DNA of 64,000 nt, taken from NCBI GenBank assembly GCA_025964775.1, contig JAOPYE010000012.1, positions 124,001 through 188,000 of the forward strand. Direction: 5' to 3'. A program made the position numbers and the translations under genes. Shown here in pieces: positions 16,940-25,219 of this stretch; within the stretch, counting starts at the first letter, position 1; every line of letters starts with the position of its first letter. This DNA is from Marmoricola sp. (lineage in GTDB: Bacteria; Actinomycetota; Actinomycetes; Propionibacteriales; Nocardioidaceae). The notes beneath the pieces are model-generated. The model did no database searches, had not been told where the DNA came from, and worked only from the letters and a program-made list of their open reading frames with translations.

Positions 16940-18300
16940 TGAGTACGTACACCGTCATCAACCCGGCGACCGCGAGCCCGGTCACCGAGGTCGCGCTGGC
17001 CTCCCTGGACGAGACCGATGCGCTGATCGAGCGGGCCCAGGAGGCCTTCCCCGCCTGGCGCGACGTCGCCCCTGGTGAGCGTGCGCGACTCCTGCGGTCG
17101 TTCGCCGCCGTGGTCGATGCGCACCTCGAGGAGCTCGCCCAGCTCGAGGTCACCAACTCGGGCCACACGCTGGGCAACGCGCGCTGGGAGGCCGGCAACG
17201 TCCGCGACGTGCTCAACTACTACTCGGCTGCGCCCGAGCGGCTGTTCGGTCGCCAGATCCCGGTGGCCGGCGGCATCGACCTCACCTTCCACGAGCCGTT
17301 GGGCGTCGTCGCCATCATCGTGCCGTGGAACTTCCCGATGCCGATCGCAGGCTGGGGCTTCGTCCCGGCGCTGGCGGCCGGCAACACCGTCGTCCTGAAG
17401 CCGGCCGAGCTCACGCCGCTCACCGCGATCAGGCTCGGTGAGCTGGCTCTGGAGGCAGGCCTGCCTCCGGGCGTCTTCACGGTGATCCCGGGCAAGGGGT
17501 CCGTGGTCGGCGAGCGGTTCGTCACGCACCCCCTTGTTCAGAAGGTCTGCTTCACCGGCTCGACCGAGGTCGGCAAGCAGATCATGCGCGGCTGCGCCGA
17601 CCAGGTGAAGAAGGTGACCCTGGAGCTCGGCGGCAAGAGCGCCAACATCGTCTTCGCCGACGCCGACATCGCGAAGGCGGCCGCGACGGCGCCGTACGCG
17701 GTCTTCGACAACGCGGGCCAGGACTGCTGCGCCCGCTCGCGCATCCTCGTGCAGCGCTCGGCGTACGACGAGTTCCTCGGCCGTCTCGAGACGGCTGTCG
17801 GGGCGATGAAGGTGATCGACCCGGCTGACCCGGCCAGCGAGATGGGCCCCATGATCTCGGCGAAGCAGCGCGACTCGGTCGAGGGTTACCTCTCCGGGGT
17901 CGAGGCGGCCTTCACCGGGCCCGTGCCCACCGGCACCGACGGTTTCTGGTTGCCTCCCACGGTCGTGCTCACCGAGGACACGACCATCCCGGTCTGGCGC
18001 GAGGAGGTCTTCGGACCGGTCGTCGCCGTGATGCCGTTCGACGACGAGGACGATGCAGTCCGACTCGCGAACGACACCGAGTACGGGCTCTCGGGTTCGA
18101 TCTTCACGCGCGATCTCGGGCGTGCGTTGAGGGTCGCCCGGGCAGTCGAGTCCGGGAACCTGAGCGTCAACTCGCACTCGTCGGTGCGGTACTGGACGCC
18201 GTTCGGCGGCTACAAGCAGTCCGGCCTCGGCCGGGAACTCGGACCGGATGCGCCGAATGCGTTCACCGAGGAGAAGAACGTCTTCATCGCCCAGGACTGA
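16939..18300 (+). CDS. NAD-dependent aldehyde dehydrogenase (AldC/PuuC-like)
   Basis: 453 residues; the start overlaps the upstream TAA (TAATG). The active site is complete: PWNFP (129-133), ELGGKSAN with general-base Glu229, and GQDCCARSR with catalytic Cys263. It is somewhat shorter than the usual 480-500 residues because the N-terminus is short. In a gamma-glutamylation route it would oxidise the gamma-glutamyl aminoaldehyde to the acid before hydrolysis by the C26 enzyme. Confidence 0.9.
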   Translation: MSTYTVINPATASPVTEVALASLDETDALIERAQEAFPAWRDVAPGERARLLRSFAAVVDAHLEELAQLEVTNSGHTLGNARWEAGNVRDVLNYYSAAPERLFGRQIPVAGGIDLTFHEPLGVVAIIVPWNFPMPIAGWGFVPALAAGNTVVLKPAELTPLTAIRLGELALEAGLPPGVFTVIPGKGSVVGERFVTHPLVQKVCFTGSTEVGKQIMRGCADQVKKVTLELGGKSANIVFADADIAKAAATAPYAVFDNAGQDCCARSRILVQRSAYDEFLGRLETAVGAMKVIDPADPASEMGPMISAKQRDSVEGYLSGVEAAFTGPVPTGTDGFWLPPTVVLTEDTTIPVWREEVFGPVVAVMPFDDEDDAVRLANDTEYGLSGSIFTRDLGRALRVARAVESGNLSVNSHSSVRYWTPFGGYKQSGLGRELGPDAPNAFTEEKNVFIAQD

Positions 18301-18315
18301 TCGGAAGGAACGAAC

Positions 18316-19089
18316 ATGACTCGACCCGCACGTCTCGAGGGCCGCACCGCGGTGATCACCGGAGGCTGCTCCGGCATTGGACTCGCGACGGTTCGCCGGT
18401 TCTTGGAGGAAGGTGCGAACGTCGTGATCGGCGACGTCGACGACGCCCGAGGGGCAGAACTGGTCACCGAGCTCGGGATCACGTACGCACACGTCGACGT
18501 GACCAGCAAGGACGAGGTCGACGCGCTCTTCAAGACCGCGAAGGACACCTACGGCTCGGTCGACATCGCCTTCAACAACGCCGGCATCTCGCCGCCGGAC
18601 GACGACTCGATCCTGACCACCGAGCTCGACGCCTGGCGCCGGGTGCAGGAGGTCAACCTGACCAGCGTGTACCTGTGCTGCAAGGCGGCGCTGCCGTACA
18701 TGCTGGAGCAGGGCAAGGGGTCGATCATCAACACGGCCTCGTTCGTCGCGGTGATGGGGGCCGCGACGAGCCAGATCTCGTACTCGGCATCCAAGGGCGG
18801 GGTGCTGTCGATGACGCGCGAGCTCGGTGTCGAGTTCGCGCGCCAGGGGGTGCGCGTGAACGCGCTCTGCCCCGGTCCGGTCAACACGCCCCTGCTGCGC
18901 GAGCTGTTCGCTAAGGACGAGGAGCGCGCCGCACGCCGGCTGGTGCACGTGCCGATGGGCCGCTTCGGCGAGCCCGAGGAGATGGCGAACGCAGTGCTGT
19001 TCCTGGCCTCCGACGAGTCGTCGTTCATGACGGCCTCGACCTTCCTCGTCGACGGTGGCATCTCCGGTGCGTACGTGACGCCTCTGTGA
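18316..19089 (+). CDS. Short-chain dehydrogenase/reductase (Rv2857c-like)
   Basis: 257 residues with the classical SDR motifs: TGGCSGIG (15-22), NNAG (87-90) and YSASK (Tyr156, Lys160). The C-terminus SSFMTASTFLVDGGISGAYV is typical of this subgroup. AAGGAACGAAC precedes the ATG. It lies between aldehyde dehydrogenase and amidohydrolase, so it probably handles the alcohol/aldehyde step of the same amine pathway. Automatic annotation often calls such proteins 3-oxoacyl-ACP reductase, which the context does not support. Confidence 0.85.
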   Translation: MTRPARLEGRTAVITGGCSGIGLATVRRFLEEGANVVIGDVDDARGAELVTELGITYAHVDVTSKDEVDALFKTAKDTYGSVDIAFNNAGISPPDDDSILTTELDAWRRVQEVNLTSVYLCCKAALPYMLEQGKGSIINTASFVAVMGAATSQISYSASKGGVLSMTRELGVEFARQGVRVNALCPGPVNTPLLRELFAKDEERAARRLVHVPMGRFGEPEEMANAVLFLASDESSFMTASTFLVDGGISGAYVTPL

Positions 19090-19091
19090 TC

Positions 19092-19790
19092 ATGACGCGA
19101 CCACTGATCGGGTTGAGCTCGTACCGGGAGCAGGCTCGCTGGGGTGTCTGGGAGACCTCAGCGGACCTGCTCCCGAGCGACTACGCGCTCGCGATCGAGG
19201 CGGCTGGCGGGACTCCGGTCCTGCTGCCGCCCTCGCTCCCGTACGACGACGCCGCTGCCGCAGTGGTCGCGCGTCTGGACGGCCTGGTGATCACCGGAGG
19301 TGCCGACGTCCAGCCGGACCGGTACGGCGAGCCGGCACACGAGAAAACCGTGGTCTGGCACGAGCAGCGCGATGCCTGGGAGCTCGCGCTGCTCGATGCC
19401 GCCGACCAGCGCGGGCTGCCGACACTCGGGGTGTGTCGGGGCATGCAGGTGATGGCCGTGCACGCGGGCGGATCGCTCGAGCAGCACGTGCCCGATGTGG
19501 TCGAGCACGAGGGCCACAACCCGGGCGGCGATGCCTATGGCGACATCCAGGTCCGGATCGAGCCGGGAAGCCGGCTCGCGGGCATCCTCGGTGAGGCCCC
19601 GATCGTGGCCTGCCACCACCACCAGTCGGTGAGCAAGCACCCGGGCTTCACCGGCGTCGCCTGGGCCGCCGACGGACTCCTGGAGGCGATCGAGGCGCCG
19701 GGCGAGCGGCTGGTCGTCGGGGTGCAGTGGCACCCGGAGGTCACCGACGAGCGTGGCCTGTTCCGGGCGCTGGTCGAGGCCGCGCTCTAA
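19092..19790 (+). CDS. Gamma-glutamyl hydrolase, peptidase C26 (PuuD-like)
   Basis: 232 residues from the ATG at 19092; a GTG at 19086 overlaps the SDR stop. It is a class I glutamine amidotransferase fold with nucleophile Cys115 in GVCRGMQ and His214/Glu216 in GVQWHPE. ITGGADVQPDRYGE near residue 70 is typical of gamma-glutamyl-GABA hydrolases. It should release glutamate from the oxidised gamma-glutamyl intermediate, closing the route opened by the ligase at 15557. Confidence 0.87.
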   Translation: MTRPLIGLSSYREQARWGVWETSADLLPSDYALAIEAAGGTPVLLPPSLPYDDAAAAVVARLDGLVITGGADVQPDRYGEPAHEKTVVWHEQRDAWELALLDAADQRGLPTLGVCRGMQVMAVHAGGSLEQHVPDVVEHEGHNPGGDAYGDIQVRIEPGSRLAGILGEAPIVACHHHQSVSKHPGFTGVAWAADGLLEAIEAPGERLVVGVQWHPEVTDERGLFRALVEAAL

Positions 19791-19791
19791 G

Positions 19792-20931
19792 GTGACTTCC
19801 GTGGTCGACGGAACCTGCACCGATGCCTTCAGCCCGCTACGGGACCTGCTCGAGACGAACCTGACGAACGGTGAGGACGCCGGCGCGAGTGTTGCTGTCG
19901 TCCACGACGGCGAACTGGTCGTGGATCTCTGGGGCGGTGAGGCTCGTCTCGGCGTGCCGTGGACCCGCGACACCATCACCCAGGTCTGGTCGGTGACCAA
20001 GACGATGGCAGCGCTGACCCTGCTGACCCAGGTCGAGCGCGGCCTGATCGACCTGGACGCACCCGTGGCCGAGTACTGGCCGGAGTTCGGCGCGGCCGGC
20101 AAGGAGGGAGTCCTGGTCCGGCAGCTGCTCGGCCACACCAGCGGCGTTCCGGGATGGACGCCGCCGGTCACCGTCGAGGACATCTGCGACCTGGAGAAGT
20201 CCGAGGCGATCCTGGCGGACCAGGAGCCCTGGTACGAGGCCGGGTCTGCGCCGGCGTACCAGCTGATCTGCCACGGGCACCTCATCGACGGAGTCGTCCG
20301 CGGCGCCACCGGCAGGACCGTCGCCGACATCCTGCACACCGACATCATGGGCCCGCTCGGCGGCGGGTTCCGGCTCGGCGTACCGGCCGAGGAGCTGGAC
20401 CTCTGCGCCGACCTGCTGGCACCGCCGCCGTCGACGATCGACTTCGCGGCACTCGGCCCCGACCACTTCCTGCTCCGCGCGATCCTGAACCCGCTGCTCG
20501 ACGCGGACACCTGCAACGGTGCCGCTTGGCGGCAGAGCGCCGTCGGTGGCGCCGGCGGCCACGGCAACGCGCGAGGCATCGCACAGGCCCAGGCACTGCT
20601 CTCGCACGGCGGCGAGTACGGCGGTGTCCGACTGCTCTCGCCGGAGACGATCGCGCGAGTCCTCGAGGTGCAGGCCGAGGGCCCGGACCTGCTGCTCGTC
20701 TTCCCGATGCGCTTCGGCATGGGCTACGCGCTCCCGATGGAGATGGCTCCGGCGATCCCGGCCGGTCGCGTCTGCTGGTGGACCGGGTACGGCGGCGCGA
20801 TCGTCGTCAACGACCTCGACACCCGTACGACGATCGCCTACGCGCCGAACAAGCTCGCCGACCACATGGTCTCCTCGCCCCGCACAGATGGGTATGTGCG
20901 GACAGCCTTCGAGTGCGTGGGCCGCCCATGA
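19792..20931 (+). CDS. Serine beta-lactamase-fold hydrolase (EstB/class C-like)
   Basis: 379 residues from the GTG at 19792 (another GTG at 19801), one base after the C26 stop. The nucleophile motif S-x-x-K is seen in VWSVTKTMA. HTSGVPGW and the Tyr-containing APAYQL segment follow, with a late WTGYGGAIV region. These are features of EstB-type esterases and penicillin-binding-protein-like hydrolases. No signal peptide is present, so it is cytoplasmic. It may cleave an ester or amide substrate for the pathway. The stop overlaps the next start (ATGA). Confidence 0.78.
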   Translation: MTSVVDGTCTDAFSPLRDLLETNLTNGEDAGASVAVVHDGELVVDLWGGEARLGVPWTRDTITQVWSVTKTMAALTLLTQVERGLIDLDAPVAEYWPEFGAAGKEGVLVRQLLGHTSGVPGWTPPVTVEDICDLEKSEAILADQEPWYEAGSAPAYQLICHGHLIDGVVRGATGRTVADILHTDIMGPLGGGFRLGVPAEELDLCADLLAPPPSTIDFAALGPDHFLLRAILNPLLDADTCNGAAWRQSAVGGAGGHGNARGIAQAQALLSHGGEYGGVRLLSPETIARVLEVQAEGPDLLLVFPMRFGMGYALPMEMAPAIPAGRVCWWTGYGGAIVVNDLDTRTTIAYAPNKLADHMVSSPRTDGYVRTAFECVGRP

Positions 20932-22247
20932 CCCCGCACGTCTGCATCATCGGCGCTGGCTGCTCGGGCATCACGACGGCCAAGAGACTCGCCGAGTTCG
21001 GGATCTCCTACGACCAGTTCGAGCTGTCCGACGACGTCGGGGGCAACTGGTACTTCCGCAATCCGAACGGTCGCTCGGCGGTCTACGAGTCGCTGCACAT
21101 CGACACCTCGACCGCACGCCTGCAGTTCGAGGACTTCCCGGCACCGGCCGACTACCCGGACTTCCCGCACCACGGCCTGATCCACGACTACTTCCGCGCG
21201 TACGTCGACCACTTCGACCTGCGTGACCGCATCGAGTTCAACACCGGTGTGCAACACGCGACCCGTCGTCCGGACGGCGGCTGGGACCTGACGCTGACGA
21301 CGGGTGAGACGCGGTCCTACACGGACCTTGTCGTGGCCAACGGTCACCACTGGAAGCCGCGGCTGCCGGACTACCCGGGCCACTTCGACGGCGACCTGAT
21401 CCACAGCCACGCCTACGTGAATCCCTTCGAACCGGTCGAGATGCGCGGCAAGCGGGTGATCGTGGTCGGGATGGGCAACTCGGCGATGGACATCGCCTCG
21501 GAGCTCTCGAGCCGGTGGATGGCCTCGACGCTGTACGTCTCGGCCCGTCGTGGCGTGTGGGTGCTGCCGAAGTACCGCAACGGCGTCGCCGCCGACAAGG
21601 TGATGGCGCCGCCCGACGTCCCGCGCGACGTCGCGCTGGCCGCCGGCCGACAGCTCATCCGCGAGCTGGTCGGCTCGATGAGCAACTACGGGCTGCCCGA
21701 GCCCGACCACGAGCCGCTGTCCGCCCATCCCTCGGTCAGCGCCGACTTCCTGACCAAGGCAGGATCCGGCGACATCCACATGCTGGCGGCGATCGAGCGC
21801 CTCGACGGCCATACGGTCCACCTGGTCGACGGGACGTCGGTGGAAGCGGACGTGATCGTCTGCGCCACCGGGTACGAGATGAGCTTCCCGTTCTTCGACA
21901 CCGCCGAGACCGACCTCCATCCCGACAGCGAGCACCGCTTCCCGTTGTTCAAACGGATGATCAAGCCCGGCGTCGACCACCTGTTCTTCCTCGGGCTGGC
22001 CCAGTCGTCGCCGACGATCGTGAACCTGGCCGAGCAGCAGTCGAAGCTGCTCGCGCGGCTCCTCGTGGGGACGTACGCGCTGCCGAGCGTGGAGGCGCAG
22101 GTCGAGATCATGGCAGCCGACGAAGCCGCGCACCTCGAGCAGTACTACTCGGCGCCGCGGCACACGATCCAGGTCGACTTCGCCCGCTACGTCGTGGACC
22201 TGCACGCCGAGATCGAAGCCGGCGAGGCGCGCGCGCTCAGCGGATAG
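20928..22247 (+). CDS. Flavin-containing monooxygenase (FMO family)
   Basis: 439 residues from the ATG at 20928. It has an FAD-binding GAGCSG near the N-terminus (CIIGAGCSGITTAK), an FMO fingerprint-like segment FDGDLIHSHAY, a second Rossmann motif for NADPH (VVGMGNSAMDIA) and the ATG-type VCATGY. FMOs N- or S-oxygenate soft nucleophiles, so an amine N-oxygenation role would fit the operon. It is co-translated with the hydrolase upstream (ATGA overlap) and overlaps the convergent gene at 22237 by 11 bases. Confidence 0.82.
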   Translation: MTPHVCIIGAGCSGITTAKRLAEFGISYDQFELSDDVGGNWYFRNPNGRSAVYESLHIDTSTARLQFEDFPAPADYPDFPHHGLIHDYFRAYVDHFDLRDRIEFNTGVQHATRRPDGGWDLTLTTGETRSYTDLVVANGHHWKPRLPDYPGHFDGDLIHSHAYVNPFEPVEMRGKRVIVVGMGNSAMDIASELSSRWMASTLYVSARRGVWVLPKYRNGVAADKVMAPPDVPRDVALAAGRQLIRELVGSMSNYGLPEPDHEPLSAHPSVSADFLTKAGSGDIHMLAAIERLDGHTVHLVDGTSVEADVIVCATGYEMSFPFFDTAETDLHPDSEHRFPLFKRMIKPGVDHLFFLGLAQSSPTIVNLAEQQSKLLARLLVGTYALPSVEAQVEIMAADEAAHLEQYYSAPRHTIQVDFARYVVDLHAEIEAGEARALSG

Positions 22248-23307
22248 TGCCGACCCCCGGGATCAGTGGCAGGTCCAGGGCGGTCACCCAACCGGACGGC
22301 AGGTCGTTCACGGCCGGTACGGCGTTCAGCGCACGGAGCCCGGTGGCCAGGCAGCCCGCGACGGCCGGTGCGCGTCCTGAGCCGTCGGTGAAACGGAACG
22401 CCGTCTCCTGCACGATCGAGGGGGAACCCTCGATGTCGACGCGGTAGACGTCGTCGGCGGATCCCGCCGGCCAGTCGGGAGCGGCGTCCAGACCGATCCG
22501 GTTGACGTGCTCGAGGGTGATCACCTCGCGTCCCTTGAACACACCGTTGATGGTGAAGCGGATGGCGGCGACGTCACCGGCCTTCACGATGCCTTTGGCC
22601 GTCGGGCGATCCGTCGGGGTCACCCACTTGTCCCAGGTTGTGGTGATCTCGTCGAGCTCGATGCCTGCGGCGTGCGCGATCATCGGCACCGTCGCGCCCC
22701 ACGCCATGATCAGGATGTCGGGGATCTCCAGCAGCGGCGAGAAGTCCGGCGACCGGCCGATGCCCATCTCGTCCTCGTAGTCTCCCTCGTAGTCGGTGTA
22801 GTCGAGGAGCTCGGAGGCGCGCACCGACGTCACCTCGCCGCACAGCCCCATCAGCGTCAGCGGGAACAGGTCGTTGGCGAACCCCGGGTCGATCCCGGTC
22901 GTGAAGCACGAGGAGCTGCCCTCCGCGCACGCCTGCGTGATCGGGTCGATCCAGTTCGGCGGGTTCTGCGCCATCCCGGGCCACACCCAGGGCGTCATCG
23001 CGGTCGAGCAGACATCGATCCCGGCCCGCAGGAAGGCTGACATCACCCGGATGTTCTCGTCGGCGTACTGGGCGGTCGGGCCGTAGTGCACCAGTGCGTC
23101 GGGCGCGAGTGCGACGAGGTCGGCGACCGAGTCCGTGGCGATCACGCCGGTCGGGTCGATCCCGCAGATCTCGCCCGCGTCCTTGCCGACCTTGTCGGGA
23201 TTGCTGACCCCGACACCGACCAGCTCGAACGCCGGACTCTTCACGATCTCGGCGATGACCATCTTGCCGACGACACCGGTACCCCAGACCACTACGCGCT
23301 TTGTCAT
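22237..23307 (-). CDS. DapB-like NAD(P)H-dependent oxidoreductase
   Basis: 356 residues. The N-terminal Rossmann motif VVVWGTGVVGKMVI and the later TTGIDPGFANDLFP and GVFKGREVITLEHV match the family of dihydrodipicolinate reductase-like proteins that includes 2,4-diaminopentanoate dehydrogenase. Members are common in actinobacterial lipid and steroid gene clusters, where their role is unclear. The promoter carries a KstR-like operator over its -35 region. TCTGAT ends 6 bases before the ATG, so the mRNA may be leaderless. Confidence 0.78.
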   Translation of the reverse strand: MTKRVVVWGTGVVGKMVIAEIVKSPAFELVGVGVSNPDKVGKDAGEICGIDPTGVIATDSVADLVALAPDALVHYGPTAQYADENIRVMSAFLRAGIDVCSTAMTPWVWPGMAQNPPNWIDPITQACAEGSSSCFTTGIDPGFANDLFPLTLMGLCGEVTSVRASELLDYTDYEGDYEDEMGIGRSPDFSPLLEIPDILIMAWGATVPMIAHAAGIELDEITTTWDKWVTPTDRPTAKGIVKAGDVAAIRFTINGVFKGREVITLEHVNRIGLDAAPDWPAGSADDVYRVDIEGSPSIVQETAFRFTDGSGRAPAVAGCLATGLRALNAVPAVNDLPSGWVTALDLPLIPGVGTIR

Positions 23308-23313
23308 GCCCGC

Positions 23314-23354
23314 ATCAGATCATCCGGAGTCGCTGAAAACAAGAACACGTTCTA
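23314..23354 (-). promoter_or_regulatory. Promoter with KstR-like operator
   Basis: On the minus strand TTGTTT (23342-23337), 17 bases, TCTGAT (23319-23314), then 6 bases to the ATG at 23307. Overlapping the -35 is AAGAACACGTTCTA (23341-23354), with the palindrome AGAAC-AC-GTTCT. It matches the mycobacterial KstR consensus TNNAACNNGTTNNA at all but one end position. Confidence 0.55.
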
Positions 23355-23417
23355 GTTCTGAAGTCGCCTTCAGCACATCCAGTACCCGTGACGCGCGGTC
23401 ACACCTACCCTTGCGGC

Positions 23418-24320
23418 ATGGAACTCTCCGGTCGTGGCATAGCCCGCTCCGTCGTACGGCGCGCAAATTCGTTCGGCGCGACGCCGATCAGCTCCCGCGG
23501 CGTGTTCAACCGCGCCGTCGGCCGGCTCGGTGACGCGGACGGCTCGGGCGCCCTCCACAAGGCCGTCGGCGGCAAGATCGTGCTGGTCACCGGGGCGTCC
23601 TCGGGGATCGGTCGCGCCGCTGCCGTCCGGATGGCCGCAGCCGGCGCGCTCGTGCTGGTGGTCGCCCGCAGCGAGGACCAGCTGGCCGAGGTCGTGGAGG
23701 AGGTGACCGAGGCCGGCGGGCTGGCCGTCGCCTACCGGTGCGACCTGGCTGACCTCGAGCAGGTCGATGCGCTGGTCACCAAAGTGCTGGACGCGCACGG
23801 CCACGTCGACATCCTGGTGAACAACGCCGGCATGTCGATCCGGCGCAAGGTGCGGCACTCCCAGGACCGGTTCCAGGACTTCGAGCGGCCGATGCAGCTC
23901 AACTACTTCGCAGCAGTACGGCTGACCATGGGCCTGCTGCCGACCATGGTCGAGCGGGAGAGCGGCCAGATCATCAACATCTCCAGCTGGGCTGCCATGC
24001 TGCACCCGGCCCGGTTCTCTGGCTACACCGCCTCCAAGGCAGCGCTGGAGGCATGGTCGGACTGCGTCCAGGGGGAGGTGCACGACGACGGGATCGTGTT
24101 CACCAACGTGCGTATGCCGCTGGTGCGCACGCCGATGATCACGCCCACCAAGCTCTACAGCCGGATGCCCGCGCTGAGCATGGAGCAGGCGGCCACGGTG
24201 GTCTGTGACGCCGCGGTCAGCCGGTCGCGCCGGGTGACCCCGCTCGTCGCCGCGTGGGCCGCCTTCGCCGAATCGATCAGTCCCTCGCTGGGCGACGCGA
24301 TCCGGAAGAACGCCATCTAG
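23418..24320 (+). CDS. Short-chain dehydrogenase/reductase with N-terminal extension
   Basis: 300 residues from the ATG at 23418. About 50 residues precede the Rossmann motif TGASSGIG (58-65). NNAG is at 135-138 and the catalytic pair at Tyr203/Lys207 (YTASK). The C-terminal tail AWAAFAESISPSLGDAI resembles membrane-associated SDRs of mycobacterial lipid metabolism. TACCCT lies 6 bases before the ATG, so the transcript may be leaderless. It is divergent from the DapB-like gene and shares the KstR-like operator region. Confidence 0.82.
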   Translation: MELSGRGIARSVVRRANSFGATPISSRGVFNRAVGRLGDADGSGALHKAVGGKIVLVTGASSGIGRAAAVRMAAAGALVLVVARSEDQLAEVVEEVTEAGGLAVAYRCDLADLEQVDALVTKVLDAHGHVDILVNNAGMSIRRKVRHSQDRFQDFERPMQLNYFAAVRLTMGLLPTMVERESGQIINISSWAAMLHPARFSGYTASKAALEAWSDCVQGEVHDDGIVFTNVRMPLVRTPMITPTKLYSRMPALSMEQAATVVCDAAVSRSRRVTPLVAAWAAFAESISPSLGDAIRKNAI

Positions 24321-25219
24321 CCTGCTGCTGCGACGAGCCGGTCAGCGAAGCACTCCAGGGCCTCGGTAGCGACCGGCCAGATCCCGGCGAGCGCGTGGAA
24401 CACGTGCCACAGGCCGGGGTAGTGACGATGGTCGAGGGTGCCGCCGGCAGCGCTGATCGCCTGCGCGAAGGCCACGTCCTGGTCGCCGAGGAGATCGTCG
24501 GCCGCGGAGTCGAGCACGACCGGCGGCAGGCCCGCCAGGTCGGCGTACAACGGGGAGAGCAGCGGGTCGCTGCGGTCGTGGGTGCCGACGTACGCGTCGA
24601 ACATCTCAGTCAGGACGCGACTGGTCAGCAGCGGTTCCCGGTGGCTGTCGACGACCCGGTCCAACGCGGACCGGGTGACGTAGACCACCGGGCACAGCAT
24701 TCCGAGTGCAGCCGGCGCGACCAGCCCGCGGTCGCGCACGGCTACGCCGAGCGAGGCCGTCAGACCGCCGCCGGCGGAGTCCCCGGCGACGACGATGCGC
24801 TCGTGGCCGGCATCGAGCAAGGCCTGGTACGCCGCCACGCAGTCGTCCAACGCTGCCGGGAACGGGTGCTCCGGTGCCAGCCGGTAGTCGATCGACCACG
24901 TGCGCATCCCGGTCAGCGCGGCCAGCCGGGCCACCAGGGATCGATGGGATGCCGGTGATCCGACCGTCCAGCCGCCGCCGTGCAGGTAGAGCAGCACCAG
25001 GCCGTCGCGCATGGTCGACGGTGCGGTGATCTCGCACGCCAGGTCGCCGAGCCTGCCGCTCTCGACCCGGACGCCGTGAGGCACCCGGCCGACCCGGGCG
25101 GCAACTGCCGACCACCAGCGCCGCTGGTCCCAGTTCGTGCCCGGTCGCAGGCTCCACCGGGCTGCGAGTGACATCACCGTGCGCAGGACGACGCCGGGGA
25201 CGCGGTGCCGGAGCTTCAC
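24317..25219 (-). CDS. Alpha/beta hydrolase, HSL-type esterase
   Basis: 300 residues. The oxyanion-hole motif HGGG (80-83) and nucleophile motif GDSAGGG (Ser148) are those of the hormone-sensitive-lipase family. The acid LDSAADDLLGDQD and the His in YPGLWHVFH complete the triad. Its start overlaps the stop of the Baeyer-Villiger monooxygenase by 4 bases. The pair would turn a ketone into an ester and then hydrolyse it. Confidence 0.85.
   Translation of the reverse strand: MKLRHRVPGVVLRTVMSLAARWSLRPGTNWDQRRWWSAVAARVGRVPHGVRVESGRLGDLACEITAPSTMRDGLVLLYLHGGGWTVGSPASHRSLVARLAALTGMRTWSIDYRLAPEHPFPAALDDCVAAYQALLDAGHERIVVAGDSAGGGLTASLGVAVRDRGLVAPAALGMLCPVVYVTRSALDRVVDSHREPLLTSRVLTEMFDAYVGTHDRSDPLLSPLYADLAGLPPVVLDSAADDLLGDQDVAFAQAISAAGGTLDHRHYPGLWHVFHALAGIWPVATEALECFADRLVAAAG

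Noticed and set aside
16852-18948. Open frame of nearly 700 codons on the minus strand opposite the aldehyde dehydrogenase and SDR genes
   Set aside because: Antisense to two clear genes with intact active sites; rich in Arg/Asp/His/Gly as expected for an antisense frame in high-GC DNA; no domain recognised.
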